A DNA stretch of 64,000 nt, from positions 16,377-80,376 of the forward strand of contig JAJRRU010000028.1 in assembly GCA_024279135.1 (NCBI GenBank), in the 5' to 3' direction. The notes beneath the pieces are model-generated. The model worked only from the letters and a program-made list of their open reading frames with translations. It was not told where the DNA came from and ran no database searches. The stretch's first letter is position 1. Each line of letters starts with the position of its first letter. Positions 29,846-38,839 of this stretch are shown here, in pieces. Position numbers and translations under genes: made by a program. This DNA is from Alphaproteobacteria bacterium. Lineage in GTDB: Bacteria; Pseudomonadota; Alphaproteobacteria; Rhodospirillales; Casp-alpha2.

Positions 29846-32254
29846 ATGATTGGCATGAAATACACCACGTTACCTTGCCTGGTATCAAGCACAGTGCCGC
29901 GCCTGCTCGGGGCGCTGGGGGTCTGTCTGATGGTGGCAGGTGGCGCGATTGTTGTGTCTTTTACGCTTCAAAACATACCAAAAAGTTACGCTGCCGAGGC
30001 GTTGTCACCGGCCACAACGGCCCTGTTTGCTGCGGTTCGTGGCGGGGATTTGTCCGGCGTACAGGCCGCCTTGGTGGACGGTGCGGACCTGAGCGCCGTC
30101 AATCAGAATAATATCAACGCCGAAGCCCTGGCCCGATCCTATAATTATTATACCATCGCCTATTTCCTGAAGACATACAGCAAGATCGAAGGGAATGGGG
30201 CCGGTGAGAAGCAGCAACAGGCCGCCGCCCCGAAAATGGCTGAGCCGGTTTCGAATGAACCGGTGGCCGATGAACCCGTTGATATCCCAGATGGTCAGTA
30301 TTCGGACGGGGCCGGTAAAATATTTCAGAACCTGACCCAAAAAGATGACATGGCGGGGGATCCTCCCATATCTCCGGCCAAACCGACGGCTTTGCTCAAG
30401 GCTCTGGGTGACCAGGAACCAGCTGATACAACGGCTCGCGCCACGGGTAGCCAAGCTGGTTCCGTGGCGGAGGAAGCAGATTTTTTTGCCCAGATGAGGG
30501 CCTTTGGCGAAACCCCGCTGGACCCACCGGCAGCAGGTAAAGATCCCCCAGCCGTTGCCAGTGGTCTGGACGATGGTCTGGACGGTGGTCCCGGTGATGG
30601 TCCCGCTAAGAACCTGGTTAGCCGTTTGGGGTCGACGGAGTTATCCGCACCTGCCGATACGCCATTGGGGCGAGTCTTGCCCAAGCATGAAAGCCTGCGC
30701 AATGCAGTTCTGGAGAATCTGCAACGGGAATCAAAGGCCCGTCTTGCCGAGTTGGAAAATGCTCGCGACGAGATCGCAGATCGTCTGATTTTGGAAGAAC
30801 GCGCCAAGCTCCATGGCAGCGGCACCCAGAATGTGCAATCGGATTTCCGGGCTAAAAAGCGTGCCGAGATGACCGGTGACGTGTTGCCGCCAGGTTACGT
30901 GCCGCCACCCGATGGTGGGCGCTCAGGGGTCCGGTTCCTGCAACGCTTAGGGTTGTATGGTAACGATGAAAACGCCCAACCGGTCCCGATGGAGAGCGAA
31001 GTTGTCGCCGGACAGCTAAAAGCCGCACTGGGTGAGGACCGTTTCAAGGCTTTTCTCAAGAGCGGATACAGTGCACCACCGGCCGGACAGACCATTGACA
31101 CAACCCGCGACAGTGCCATTGCAACCATCGCCCAGATGACCCGCATGTTCAGCCCCGTTCCCGGCAATTCCGGCCTCCATAACAGGCCCCAGACCAAGGT
31201 GCCGATCAGTGCCCTGAGCCGCTCGCCAGCCAGTGGCCCGGTAATCGATGCGCTTTCCGGGCGAACCGGGACCGGACAGGTTATTGCCAGTGCGGCTCCG
31301 CTGCAACCGGGTGTGCCATCAGAATTGCAGGCCCTGCCGCAGGGTATCATGGAAGGTATCACCCGACCGACAACCGTTCCGCTTCGCCCAATTGTGCCAC
31401 CGGTCGCTCCCTATCCGTTGACTGATAAGACCTGGGATGTCAACGCGACCATGGGTGGTCTTTCTGAGACGGCCCAAGAAACCGGCCCCGGTTCCGAAAC
31501 CGATACCGGTGAAGATACCCCGATAATTGACATTCTGGCCGATGTGTTTGGACCTAAATCCCGTGAGAAACCCGTTGAGGCCCCCTCGCCGCTTGAAAAA
31601 GGCGGCTCCTGGGACGTTGTGGCGGTCAAGCTCGGTCCGTCCCAAAACCGGCTACCCGCCGATCAATCTCTCGGCAGCGGGCGATACCGATCGGCTGGCA
31701 CCGCGGTGACGCCGCTGGTCATGGGACAGTCCGTGGCCCTGGGTAAATCATCACCGGTGGCTCTGAACCCCAGTGCGGCGGAAGAGTCGTGCATTACCAA
31801 ACACCAAAGTGCGGTAACTTTCTGTATCGAGCAAATCGACTGGCCCGATGAGCTCAAAGATGCCATCTGGGTCGATACGGTGATGTATCAGGGGCTGAAT
31901 GCCATCGTGCGTTATGACAATGGCGTGGCGACCCGTTTTCATTCCCTGTTCCCCAGTGCCTCGTTCGCCAGGATCGTGGAATATTATATTTCCACTCTGG
32001 GGCCACCCCATAGTACCTGGAACCGTTCGATATCGGCCCTGGCCGCACCAAAACATGATAATCCAACGGTTACATGGAAGGCGCTAAATCCCTATACCCA
32101 GGTCGTGACCATCCTGGAAATTCGTCAGTTCGATGATACCCGTGGTGGTTTTCCCGATAACCGTCGCGGGGCCATCATGTTACACAATGCCCAGTCCGGG
32201 ACGATTTTCCCGCAAGTCTCGGCTTTTGAGCTGATGCGTCTGCGCCCGCTATAA
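29846..32254 (+). CDS. Large exported protein with ankyrin-like N-terminus, function unknown
   Basis: 802 residues. A hydrophobic segment at about residues 20-42 and SYAAEA suggest a signal peptide or anchor. Residues 50-110 (FAAVRGGDLSGVQAALVDGA) look like one or two ankyrin-type helix pairs. A long Pro/Ala/Asp-rich low-complexity middle follows, with a charged coiled-coil-like stretch around 280-330 (SKARLAELENARDEIADRL). The last 150 residues form a compact domain with two Cys (ESCITKHQSAVTFC) and many aromatic residues, ending FELMRLRPL. I do not recognise this domain. Probably a periplasmic or envelope protein; no operon partner is evident. Confidence 0.7.
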   Translation: MIGMKYTTLPCLVSSTVPRLLGALGVCLMVAGGAIVVSFTLQNIPKSYAAEALSPATTALFAAVRGGDLSGVQAALVDGADLSAVNQNNINAEALARSYNYYTIAYFLKTYSKIEGNGAGEKQQQAAAPKMAEPVSNEPVADEPVDIPDGQYSDGAGKIFQNLTQKDDMAGDPPISPAKPTALLKALGDQEPADTTARATGSQAGSVAEEADFFAQMRAFGETPLDPPAAGKDPPAVASGLDDGLDGGPGDGPAKNLVSRLGSTELSAPADTPLGRVLPKHESLRNAVLENLQRESKARLAELENARDEIADRLILEERAKLHGSGTQNVQSDFRAKKRAEMTGDVLPPGYVPPPDGGRSGVRFLQRLGLYGNDENAQPVPMESEVVAGQLKAALGEDRFKAFLKSGYSAPPAGQTIDTTRDSAIATIAQMTRMFSPVPGNSGLHNRPQTKVPISALSRSPASGPVIDALSGRTGTGQVIASAAPLQPGVPSELQALPQGIMEGITRPTTVPLRPIVPPVAPYPLTDKTWDVNATMGGLSETAQETGPGSETDTGEDTPIIDILADVFGPKSREKPVEAPSPLEKGGSWDVVAVKLGPSQNRLPADQSLGSGRYRSAGTAVTPLVMGQSVALGKSSPVALNPSAAEESCITKHQSAVTFCIEQIDWPDELKDAIWVDTVMYQGLNAIVRYDNGVATRFHSLFPSASFARIVEYYISTLGPPHSTWNRSISALAAPKHDNPTVTWKALNPYTQVVTILEIRQFDDTRGGFPDNRRGAIMLHNAQSGTIFPQVSAFELMRLRPL

Positions 32255-32262
32255 CTTGATCT

Positions 32263-33147
32263 TCAGATTTTTTTGCACCACCCGGCAAATAACAGCCCCA
32301 AGGTTTTGAGCGGGCTGTGGCTGTGTTGCAAACGCCCATCGAAGGCATCAAACCCGGTTTTTGATATCCGGCCCAGGTAATGGCTGGCCAGGGGCACACT
32401 CAACAGAGCCGCTATGGTGGACCTGGGCTGGTTCTTTGATGCCTGTCTGGCGTGTTGCAGGTGCTCGTTGGCCCGCGTAGCGAGGCTGCGAACGATATCG
32501 CGCAAGGCTTTGAGCTCGTGTTCGGTTGTCAGGCCCGACAGGTCTGACAGATCGATGCCGGTTTTTCGCTGCATATCCATGGGCACCATACACCGAGCTT
32601 GTGATGGGTGGGCTAATTGATAGGCCATGGAGCGGATTATACCGCTCAAGGCCCACGCCACACCGCAATGATAGGCTGCGGGGGAGATTTTCTGGCTCGG
32701 GCTCCCCGACAGCATATCGAGGGAAAGCTGAACCAGCGTAGATGATGTGGCGGCGCAATAATCGACCAGGCTATCGAGGGTTGGTGGCGGGTTGTCATTG
32801 AGGTCATCGCCGCGGGCTTCGAGCAGGTCAAGGAAATGTTGTTTCGCAAGGCCGTGCCGGCAAATGATATGGTAAAGCAGACCGGCGGTTCCAGCCGGGC
32901 GTGGATTGTCGGGCTTGCTGTTGTGTATAATGTCGCGCCACCATTGCAGACGCATTTGCCCGAGCAGGGTTTCGTTGACATGCGAGCGAATGCTCGCAAT
33001 TTCACAATTAAAACCATGCAGTGCGAATAAATCATCCCGCCTGTTGCGCGGTGCCAGCATAATGCACAGGTAGCGGTCGTGATCATACTGGTTGACCTGA
33101 TCAATACAGTACTGAATTTGTGGTTCCTGTTGGGTGTCTTCAGTCAT
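32263..33147 (-). CDS. Squalene/phytoene synthase-family protein, NDUFAF6-like
   Basis: 294-residue all-helical protein of the isoprenoid synthase type I fold. The regions corresponding to the two Asp-rich DxxxD catalytic motifs are not conserved (LHGFNCEIASIR, and SGIIRSMAYQLAH without DxxxD), while QMRLQWWRD is kept. This is the pattern of NDUFAF6/C8orf38, a mitochondrial complex I assembly factor, and of its alphaproteobacterial homologues, so synthase activity is unlikely. In other alphaproteobacteria I recall it beside the secDF-Mth938 genes and trmFO; here about 6.8 kb separates it from the Mth938 gene. Confidence 0.8.
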   Translation of the reverse strand: MTEDTQQEPQIQYCIDQVNQYDHDRYLCIMLAPRNRRDDLFALHGFNCEIASIRSHVNETLLGQMRLQWWRDIIHNSKPDNPRPAGTAGLLYHIICRHGLAKQHFLDLLEARGDDLNDNPPPTLDSLVDYCAATSSTLVQLSLDMLSGSPSQKISPAAYHCGVAWALSGIIRSMAYQLAHPSQARCMVPMDMQRKTGIDLSDLSGLTTEHELKALRDIVRSLATRANEHLQHARQASKNQPRSTIAALLSVPLASHYLGRISKTGFDAFDGRLQHSHSPLKTLGLLFAGWCKKI

Positions 33148-33346
33148 TATTTTTATCCAACGGCTGCAAGTCCGGCTTATTTAAAGAAATTACGTCTTTT
33201 CATTTTGATTTCCCTGAATTGTATTTTTTATTATCCTGTCTTTTATTCTTGTCGTGCAGGATTTTAGAAAAAAATGGTCGATGTGTAAATTAGACTTATA
33301 GATGTGGTATAGTTTTGATAGGAGAATTACTTTTGAGAGGTATCCC

Positions 33347-34381
33347 ATGCGACGCATAACCGCAGCCCTTTTTATTATACTGTCTGTTATTATCCATAAC
33401 GGTAACGCTTTCGCGCAGGAAACAGGCGATCGATCCAAATTCAACTGGCAGGCGGTTTCCGATCCGGACGAATTAAACCGGGCATGGAAAGCTGCGGCGG
33501 TCTACCTGCCGGAAAGTGTGGGTCATATGATGATCGGGCAGTTTTTTGCCGATGAGCCGTCCCTCAATACCCTGATCAGTAATAAACTGGACGGGGGAAA
33601 AATACCGTTGATCCTGTACCTGCCACCCTGTGGCGGGCTGATGGGCAATAACCGGGATGATATGGAGAGATTTTCAAAACTTGGTTTTGCTGTCATCGCC
33701 ATGGATCCCATGGCACGACAGTATTCACCGGTAGGCTGTTATGATGTTGAGCAGCGCTATACGGAATATTACGATATTACCGTGGCTTTTCGTAAAGCCG
33801 AGCTGAATTACGCCGTAGCCCGCATCAAACAACTGCCGTGGGTGGATGACAGACAAATGTTTTTGGTTGGCAGCGGTATCGGCGGTATGACCGCGGCCCA
33901 TTATGAGGGGACTGAATTTGTCGGGCATGTGATCGAAGGTTGGGGCTGTCATCACCCTGATGCGAACAGGGTTGGTATCAAGGCATCACCTCAGGTCCGC
34001 ATCTTCGCGGTAGTGTCAAAAAATGATGGCTGGGTTCGGAAAAACCCCGGTTTCAGCGGTGATTGTGCCCGTTTCCTGAAAGATCGCGCCGACAGTGTAT
34101 CCATGGTCGTGGACCGGCCGGGCCATTTTGTTGCCTGGCATTCGCGGTCGCGCACGCCCATGATAAAATTCCTGACCCGTGATATTGCCGTCGATCAGGC
34201 CGCCCTGGTTGAAGATATTCCGCTCGTTATTGCGGCACAGGGCGATTTGATCACGCTCAGGCTTAAATGGACCGTACAGTCTATTTATAGTGCCGCACAA
34301 ACCTATTGCCAGCAACGCAACAAGACCAGTTACCTGATGGATAATACCCATGAAGGTCTTTACCAGTTTGCCTGTATGTGA
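33347..34381 (+). CDS. Exported alpha/beta-hydrolase-like protein with altered nucleophile elbow
   Basis: 344 residues from the ATG at 33347, which has a GAGAGG site; a signal peptide runs to AFAQE. The fold features LILYLPPCGG and FAVIAMDPMARQYS resemble dienelactone-hydrolase-type proteins. At the nucleophile elbow the sequence is LVGSGIGGM instead of GxSxG, so the expected Ser is Gly and a Ser sits one place earlier. A late His in RPGHFVAWHS could be the catalytic His. Six or more Cys, including a terminal C-M, suggest disulfides. Activity is therefore uncertain; it could be a binding protein. Confidence 0.6.
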   Translation: MRRITAALFIILSVIIHNGNAFAQETGDRSKFNWQAVSDPDELNRAWKAAAVYLPESVGHMMIGQFFADEPSLNTLISNKLDGGKIPLILYLPPCGGLMGNNRDDMERFSKLGFAVIAMDPMARQYSPVGCYDVEQRYTEYYDITVAFRKAELNYAVARIKQLPWVDDRQMFLVGSGIGGMTAAHYEGTEFVGHVIEGWGCHHPDANRVGIKASPQVRIFAVVSKNDGWVRKNPGFSGDCARFLKDRADSVSMVVDRPGHFVAWHSRSRTPMIKFLTRDIAVDQAALVEDIPLVIAAQGDLITLRLKWTVQSIYSAAQTYCQQRNKTSYLMDNTHEGLYQFACM

Positions 34382-34414
34382 TGAATTGAGGCGACATTGT
34401 ATTTCGGAGGAAGC

Positions 34415-34918
34415 ATGAATATACGTATGGAGAGTAAAGGTGACAAGGCTGGCGTGTACGCCGTTAATGTGTCGACTTTTAAAACATCATCGGAGGCCGA
34501 TCTGGTTGATATCCTGCGAAAAGTACCCCAGCCGGATATTTCGCTCGTTGCCGAGGAAGATGGAAACATTGTTGGACACATCATGTTTTCGCCGCTTTCC
34601 CTGACTGGACATCCCGATCTCAACATCATGGCTCTGGCACCTATGGCGGTTATGCCCGAACACCAGAAAAAAGGAATCGGTTCAGCAATGGTGCGCGAAG
34701 GCCTCGAGCAATGCAGGCAGCGGGGGGTCGCCGCCGTTATTGTTTTGGGTCACCCTGAATACTATCCCCGCTTCGGTTTTGTCCCAGCATCCCGATTCGG
34801 TATCGATTCTATTTATCAGGTGCCTGAAGGTGTTTTTATGGCAATGGAACTGAACCCGGATGCCCTGCTTGGAAAATCGGGCAGAGTGTTATACCCCGCC
34901 GCATTTGGTAAACTTTGA
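34415..34918 (+). CDS. GNAT family N-acetyltransferase (YhbS-like)
   Basis: 167-residue acetyltransferase from the ATG at 34415, preceded by GGAGGAAG. The acetyl-CoA loop is HQKKGIGSAMVREGL, with the preceding strand IMALAPMAVMPE. YYPRFGFVPASRFGI is the typical YhbS C-terminal motif. The substrate is unknown. It follows the hydrolase-like gene after 33 bp and may be co-transcribed. Confidence 0.87.
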   Translation: MNIRMESKGDKAGVYAVNVSTFKTSSEADLVDILRKVPQPDISLVAEEDGNIVGHIMFSPLSLTGHPDLNIMALAPMAVMPEHQKKGIGSAMVREGLEQCRQRGVAAVIVLGHPEYYPRFGFVPASRFGIDSIYQVPEGVFMAMELNPDALLGKSGRVLYPAAFGKL

Positions 34919-35094
34919 CGGGCTTCTGGATAGTGGAAATTCTGATATTTTTTTCATTTTTTAATTGATGTTCATAATGTTCCGCCATATATAGGGACAT
35001 ACAATTTAGAGTTAATCTAAGTTTTATTCTAACTGTTGGTTTGATTAACGTATAAAGCCAACATATTGCCCTTATCCTGATGAAAGGTAATTCC

Positions 35095-35706
35095 ATGGCT
35101 GGCATATTAACCAATTTACGATCGACGGTAATAGCAGGACTTATTCTGCTGGTTATCATGGTTTTCGCTCTCACAAGCATGACCGACTATAGCTTCACAA
35201 TGGGTCATGAATACATGACATTTTTTATGCGTTTCCTGCATGTTGTCTGCGGCGTGATGTGGATCGGACTGTTATGGTATTTCAATTTTGTTCAGATCCC
35301 CAATATGCCCAAAATCCCCGATGATCAGAAACCGGCTATCGGCAAGGTTATTGCACCGGCCGCCCTGTTCTGGTTCCGCTGGGGTGCCATGGGCACCATC
35401 GTTACCGGCCTTCTGCTGGCGGCGATGAACGGGTATTTTGTTGATGCCATGACATTGGGTGCGGCCGATGGATTTGCCGTTTCCAAAAGCACGGCTATTG
35501 GACTGGGCATGTGGATGGGTATTATCATGTGGTTTAACGTTTGGTTTGTCATCTGGCCCAACCAGAAACGTGCCCTGGGTATGGTTGAATGTGACGCAGA
35601 TACAAAAGCCGCTTCTGCCCGCATGGCAATGTTGTTCTCGCGAACCAACACCCTGCTGTCATTCCCTATGCTTTATGCCATGATTTCGGCACAAAATTTG
35701 TACTAA
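35095..35706 (+). CDS. Urate hydroxylase PuuD-like integral membrane protein
   Basis: 203 residues with about five hydrophobic helices. FFMRFLHVVCGVMWIGLLWYFNF and WFRWGAMGTIVTGLLLA resemble the membrane domain of PuuD (urate oxidase N-terminal family), with His residues in helices that could bind heme. The C-terminal cytochrome c domain of true PuuD is absent, so urate oxidation is not implied. The second ATG (35095) is chosen because AAGG lies 7 bases upstream; one five codons earlier is possible. A strong terminator follows at 35733, so it is not part of the downstream cytochrome operon. Confidence 0.65.
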   Translation: MAGILTNLRSTVIAGLILLVIMVFALTSMTDYSFTMGHEYMTFFMRFLHVVCGVMWIGLLWYFNFVQIPNMPKIPDDQKPAIGKVIAPAALFWFRWGAMGTIVTGLLLAAMNGYFVDAMTLGAADGFAVSKSTAIGLGMWMGIIMWFNVWFVIWPNQKRALGMVECDADTKAASARMAMLFSRTNTLLSFPMLYAMISAQNLY

Positions 35707-35732
35707 AACACTGCACAAATTATTAGAAATTA

Positions 35733-35765
35733 AACCCGGTATGTCTTTGGCATGCCGGGTTTTTC
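35733..35765 (+). terminator. Rho-independent terminator after the PuuD-like gene
   Basis: An 11-bp stem, AACCCGGTATG (35733-35743) with CATGCCGGGTT (35751-35761) and one G-U pair, has a 7-base loop and is followed by T residues. It separates the PuuD-like gene from the FNR-type promoter that begins 36 bp later. Confidence 0.9.
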
Positions 35766-35800
35766 TTGTGTTCGCACGTGCAGCAATATATTTTTGAAAA

Positions 35801-35814
35801 TTGATCAAGATCAA
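35801..35814. promoter_or_regulatory. Perfect FNR-type binding site
   Basis: TTGATCAAGATCAA matches the FNR/Anr consensus TTGAT-N4-ATCAA at all ten defined positions. Its centre (35807.5) is 32 bp upstream of the centre of the TATAAT at 35837, which puts it at -41.5, the class II activation position. It should activate the multiheme cytochrome operon when oxygen is low. Confidence 0.88.
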
Positions 35815-35836
35815 GGCATGATTATGCCACTTGCAC

Positions 35837-35842
35837 TATAAT
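35837..35842 (+). promoter_or_regulatory. -10 box of the cytochrome operon promoter
   Basis: A perfect TATAAT lies at 35837-35842, with no good -35 box, as expected where FNR at -41.5 replaces it. Transcription would start near 35849, giving a leader of about 150 nt to the ATG at 35999. Confidence 0.78.
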
Positions 35843-35998
35843 TTATTTCGTACGTTGAGAATTGACTGCATACGCAAATAACTAACCGTTGAGCATCTTT
35901 GTCAATAGATACGAACAAACCCTTGAAATACGAACAAGCCCTTGATGCCTAAAAAATCAGTAGGGGCTGAAAATGATGCTACGGAGATAAGTACTACT

Positions 35999-36964
35999 AT
36001 GGCTGGATTAATAGCACGTTTGGTAAAAACGTTGGGTATTGTCCTCATGTTTAATATGAGCATTTCTATTGCAGTTGCAGCAGAACTTACCCCCATATCG
36101 CCAGAAGACATGCAAAATATTCGCAACAGTCAGGCAGAATGCCTGCAATGTCATTCCGAGGAAGGGTTTGCCGCGCTGGAGCAGAAAGACTTTGAGCTTG
36201 CCCAGTTGCAAGGTCTGTTTGTTGATAAGGCTGCGCTTGAAGCGTCAAGCCATGGGCGTGTCGATTGTTTAGCGTGTCACGTGACAGGTTACAAAGAGTA
36301 CCCGCACTTTAAAGCAGCCAAGTCAATCATCAACAACTGCGACGAGTGCCACACCCGGTTGTTTATGGTCATCGAAGAACAGTATTTCGAAAGTGTCCAT
36401 CACAAGCAGATGAAACAGAAATTCGACTGCAACACCTGCCATGATCCCCACACATTCCTTAAAGCCAGCAGGTTCGCCACAGTCGGTGAAGCAGTGGCGC
36501 AGGACAATGCCATCTGCGTACAGTGCCACGGCATTACGAAGAGTCTCACCAAACTGAGTAACGGTCGTCAAAAGGACCTGGAACAGACACATGACTGGCT
36601 GCCCAACCTAACATCCCATTGGGAAAAAGTGCGTTGCGTTGACTGTCATACGAAAACTTCAAAAAAGGCACTTTCTCACAATATCATGGATGGCAAAGGT
36701 GCACAGCGTGACTGCGTGAACTGCCACCAACTGGATTCCGATCTACTGATGCGTCAGTACGCCCACTTGGTAGAGCAAGAACGCGAGAAGTATGGTTTCG
36801 TCAACAGCATCATCCTTAACGAAGCCTACGTGATCGGCGCGACGCGCAATCGATATATCGATCTTGCCTTTGGCCTCATCTCCATCTTAGTTCTCGCGGG
36901 CATTGGCATTCACATCCTTATACGCATAGTCGCCCGCAGACGGAGAAATAACAGTCATGACTAA
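35999..36964 (+). CDS. Membrane-anchored seven-heme cytochrome c
   Basis: Periplasmic electron carrier of 321 residues. A signal peptide (to about AVAAE) is followed by seven CxxCH heme c sites: CLQCH, CLACH, CDECH, CNTCH, CVQCH, CVDCH and CVNCH. Further His residues (SVHHKQ, EQTHDW, LTSHW, ALSHN) could be distal ligands. A hydrophobic helix near the C-terminus (about residues 285-310), followed by RRRRNN, anchors it with the hemes outside. An in-frame TTG/ATG at 35942 could start 19 codons earlier; the later ATG gives a cleaner signal peptide. It overlaps the cytochrome b gene by 8 bp and lies behind an FNR site, so it probably takes electrons from the quinol pool via cytochrome b under low oxygen. 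Confidence 0.88.
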   Translation: MAGLIARLVKTLGIVLMFNMSISIAVAAELTPISPEDMQNIRNSQAECLQCHSEEGFAALEQKDFELAQLQGLFVDKAALEASSHGRVDCLACHVTGYKEYPHFKAAKSIINNCDECHTRLFMVIEEQYFESVHHKQMKQKFDCNTCHDPHTFLKASRFATVGEAVAQDNAICVQCHGITKSLTKLSNGRQKDLEQTHDWLPNLTSHWEKVRCVDCHTKTSKKALSHNIMDGKGAQRDCVNCHQLDSDLLMRQYAHLVEQEREKYGFVNSIILNEAYVIGATRNRYIDLAFGLISILVLAGIGIHILIRIVARRRRNNSHD

Positions 36965-37598
36965 TCGCACTTATATTCTGCCCCTGTTACTCCGTATCTG
37001 GCATTGGTCAAATGCGTTACTGATGATCTTACTTATGATATCGGGCATAAACCTGCATTTCAGTTATTTGCCTGTGACGATCATGTCCTTCGAACTTTCA
37101 ATAGCCGTTCATAACGTATCGGGCATCACACTGAGCGTACTCTATATCTTGTACTTGCTGTGGAACGGCTATACGGGGAACTGGCGACAGTACGTACCGA
37201 AACTGAATGGCCTAACCGATAATATTAACCGCCAGAACTACTTTGTGATGCGTGGAATTTTTAAGGGCGACCCGCCACCCGTACTGCCAACCCAGGAGCA
37301 CAAGTATAATGTCGTACAGCAGATTACCTATTTTCTAGTGATGTACGGTGCAATGCCCCTGCTGATAATCACTGGCCTTGTATTCTTTTTCCCTGAGGTC
37401 GCGCCCGAATCTCTTTTCGACTTCAACGGCATGGTTTTGGTCGCTATCAGTCATTACGTGACCGGATTCGTTTTCGTCATGTTCATGATTGGTCACATTT
37501 ATATGGGGACTATGGGAATCACGGTTAGTGCCGGTATCAAAATGATGATTACAGGATGGCACGATCACCATTCTCGCAAAATTCAAAAGAACGACTGA
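36957..37598 (+). CDS. Cytochrome b561/FdhI-type membrane protein
   Basis: 213-residue inner-membrane protein with four hydrophobic helices. His residues suited to two b hemes lie in RIWHWSN, AVHNVSG, SHYVTGF and IGHIYMGTMG, the pattern of the gamma subunits of formate dehydrogenase, hydrogenase and thiosulfate reductase. It would link the quinone pool to the seven-heme cytochrome c encoded just upstream (8-bp overlap). A His-rich end (WHDHHSR) follows the last helix. Confidence 0.87.
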   Translation: MTNRTYILPLLLRIWHWSNALLMILLMISGINLHFSYLPVTIMSFELSIAVHNVSGITLSVLYILYLLWNGYTGNWRQYVPKLNGLTDNINRQNYFVMRGIFKGDPPPVLPTQEHKYNVVQQITYFLVMYGAMPLLIITGLVFFFPEVAPESLFDFNGMVLVAISHYVTGFVFVMFMIGHIYMGTMGITVSAGIKMMITGWHDHHSRKIQKND

Positions 37599-37695
37599 AT
37601 ATAAAGATAACAACCGCAAAACCAGCATGAATCTATACCGCTGGCATTAACAAGAAATCTCTACAACAGAGATCCAAAACCGAAAGGAAATAGAA

Positions 37696-38736
37696 ATGAA
37701 GTATTTAACATTAATTACCAGTACAGCCTTGGTTATGGGGCTGCTAACTGCCGTTTCAGGCGCTCAGGCAAAGAACTTGCCGATAACCGCCGCCAAAGCC
37801 GATGCTGCACCGACACTGGACGGAATAGCAGACGACGCCGTGTGGGCATCCGCACAAAAGGTCGGGCTTGAATTCGTCAAGGGTGGCAACTTTGACGGAA
37901 CCGGTACGACCACCGGCACCGTTCAGGTTGCTTATAAAGGCGACACAGTCTACTTCCTGCTGCAATACAAAGATGCCACCATGAACGTACAGCGCAGCCC
38001 CTACCAGAAACAGGCAGACGGTAGCTGGATCAAACTAAAAGACGATGCAGATAAGGGTGGTGACAATAACAAGTACTACGAAGACAAAGCCTCCTTCATC
38101 TTTGATATTGGTGAATCCATCTTCGGTTTCAACAAACGCGGCTGTCAAATGAACTGCCATTCCGGTGAGCCCGGAAAACCTTATGGCAACAAATATACTG
38201 AAGAAGATTCTGAAACGGCTGATATTTGGCACATCAAAACCGTGCGCAGCGGCCCGCTCGGCTACGTAGATGATCAGTACCTCAATAGCGACCGTTATGA
38301 TAAGAAAACAACAAAAAGTGCCGGCCGCCACAGTGATCCTAAAGATAGTGGTGGTTATAAAAACATCGGGTTGGTAAACGGCCAACCTGAATTCATGGAC
38401 AAATCCGGCAAAGCCGCAAATAACGGTGGTACTTACTGGTTGAAGGCAGAAAATGCCGTTGCTTTTGATAACAGCAAGTTCAAAGCTGGGGATGAAGTAT
38501 CTTCCATCAAAATCCAGAAACCAACCGGTGACCGTGCCGACATCTCCCTCGGCCTTAATTGGAAAGACGGCGTATGGACCATGGAAATCAGCCGCAAGCT
38601 GGTAACTGGCAGCAAGTATGACGTCCAGTTCGACGATCTGGCCAAGGAATATGGCTTCGGTGTTGCAGTGTTCGACAACGCTCAAGTGCGTCACGCTTTC
38701 GAAGAGAAACCGTTGATTCTCAGCTTCGAGAAGTAA
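37696..38736 (+). CDS. Periplasmic ethylbenzene dehydrogenase-type heme-binding protein
   Basis: 346 residues with a signal peptide ending AQA before KNLPIT. The mature protein is a beta-rich domain of the EB_dh/cytochrome c-552 type (heme b subunit of DMSO-reductase-family dehydrogenases), with typical segments APTLDGIADDAVW, VYFLLQYKD, DIWHIKTVRSGPLGYVDDQY and WTMEISRKLVTG. A GCQMNCHSG segment forms C-x3-C-H, a possible extra covalent heme site. No molybdopterin subunit is encoded nearby, so it may act as a stand-alone electron carrier or terminal protein. AAAGGAA precedes the ATG; a terminator follows 8 bp after the stop. Confidence 0.85.
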   Translation: MKYLTLITSTALVMGLLTAVSGAQAKNLPITAAKADAAPTLDGIADDAVWASAQKVGLEFVKGGNFDGTGTTTGTVQVAYKGDTVYFLLQYKDATMNVQRSPYQKQADGSWIKLKDDADKGGDNNKYYEDKASFIFDIGESIFGFNKRGCQMNCHSGEPGKPYGNKYTEEDSETADIWHIKTVRSGPLGYVDDQYLNSDRYDKKTTKSAGRHSDPKDSGGYKNIGLVNGQPEFMDKSGKAANNGGTYWLKAENAVAFDNSKFKAGDEVSSIKIQKPTGDRADISLGLNWKDGVWTMEISRKLVTGSKYDVQFDDLAKEYGFGVAVFDNAQVRHAFEEKPLILSFEK

Positions 38737-38743
38737 TCAATAT

Positions 38744-38782
38744 GTGAGCCGGATCACTCTTCCGGCTCACATTACTTTTTTT
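38744..38782 (+). terminator. Rho-independent terminator of the cytochrome operon
   Basis: A perfect 10-bp stem, GTGAGCCGGA (38744-38753) and TCCGGCTCAC (38761-38770), has a 7-base loop and is followed by ATTAC and seven T. It separates the cytochrome genes from rquA. Confidence 0.93.
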
Positions 38783-38839
38783 CTGGTTGAATAAATATCT
38801 AGGATTTTATTTCTTTTTAACAAAGGTACTTGAATGAGG

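Noticed and set aside
32263..33147. Active phytoene or squalene synthase
   Set aside because: The Asp-rich substrate motifs are not conserved and no carotenoid or hopanoid genes are adjacent.
35095..35706. True urate hydroxylase (PuuD)
   Set aside because: It lacks the cytochrome c domain and no purine-degradation genes are nearby, so only a PuuD-like membrane domain is called.
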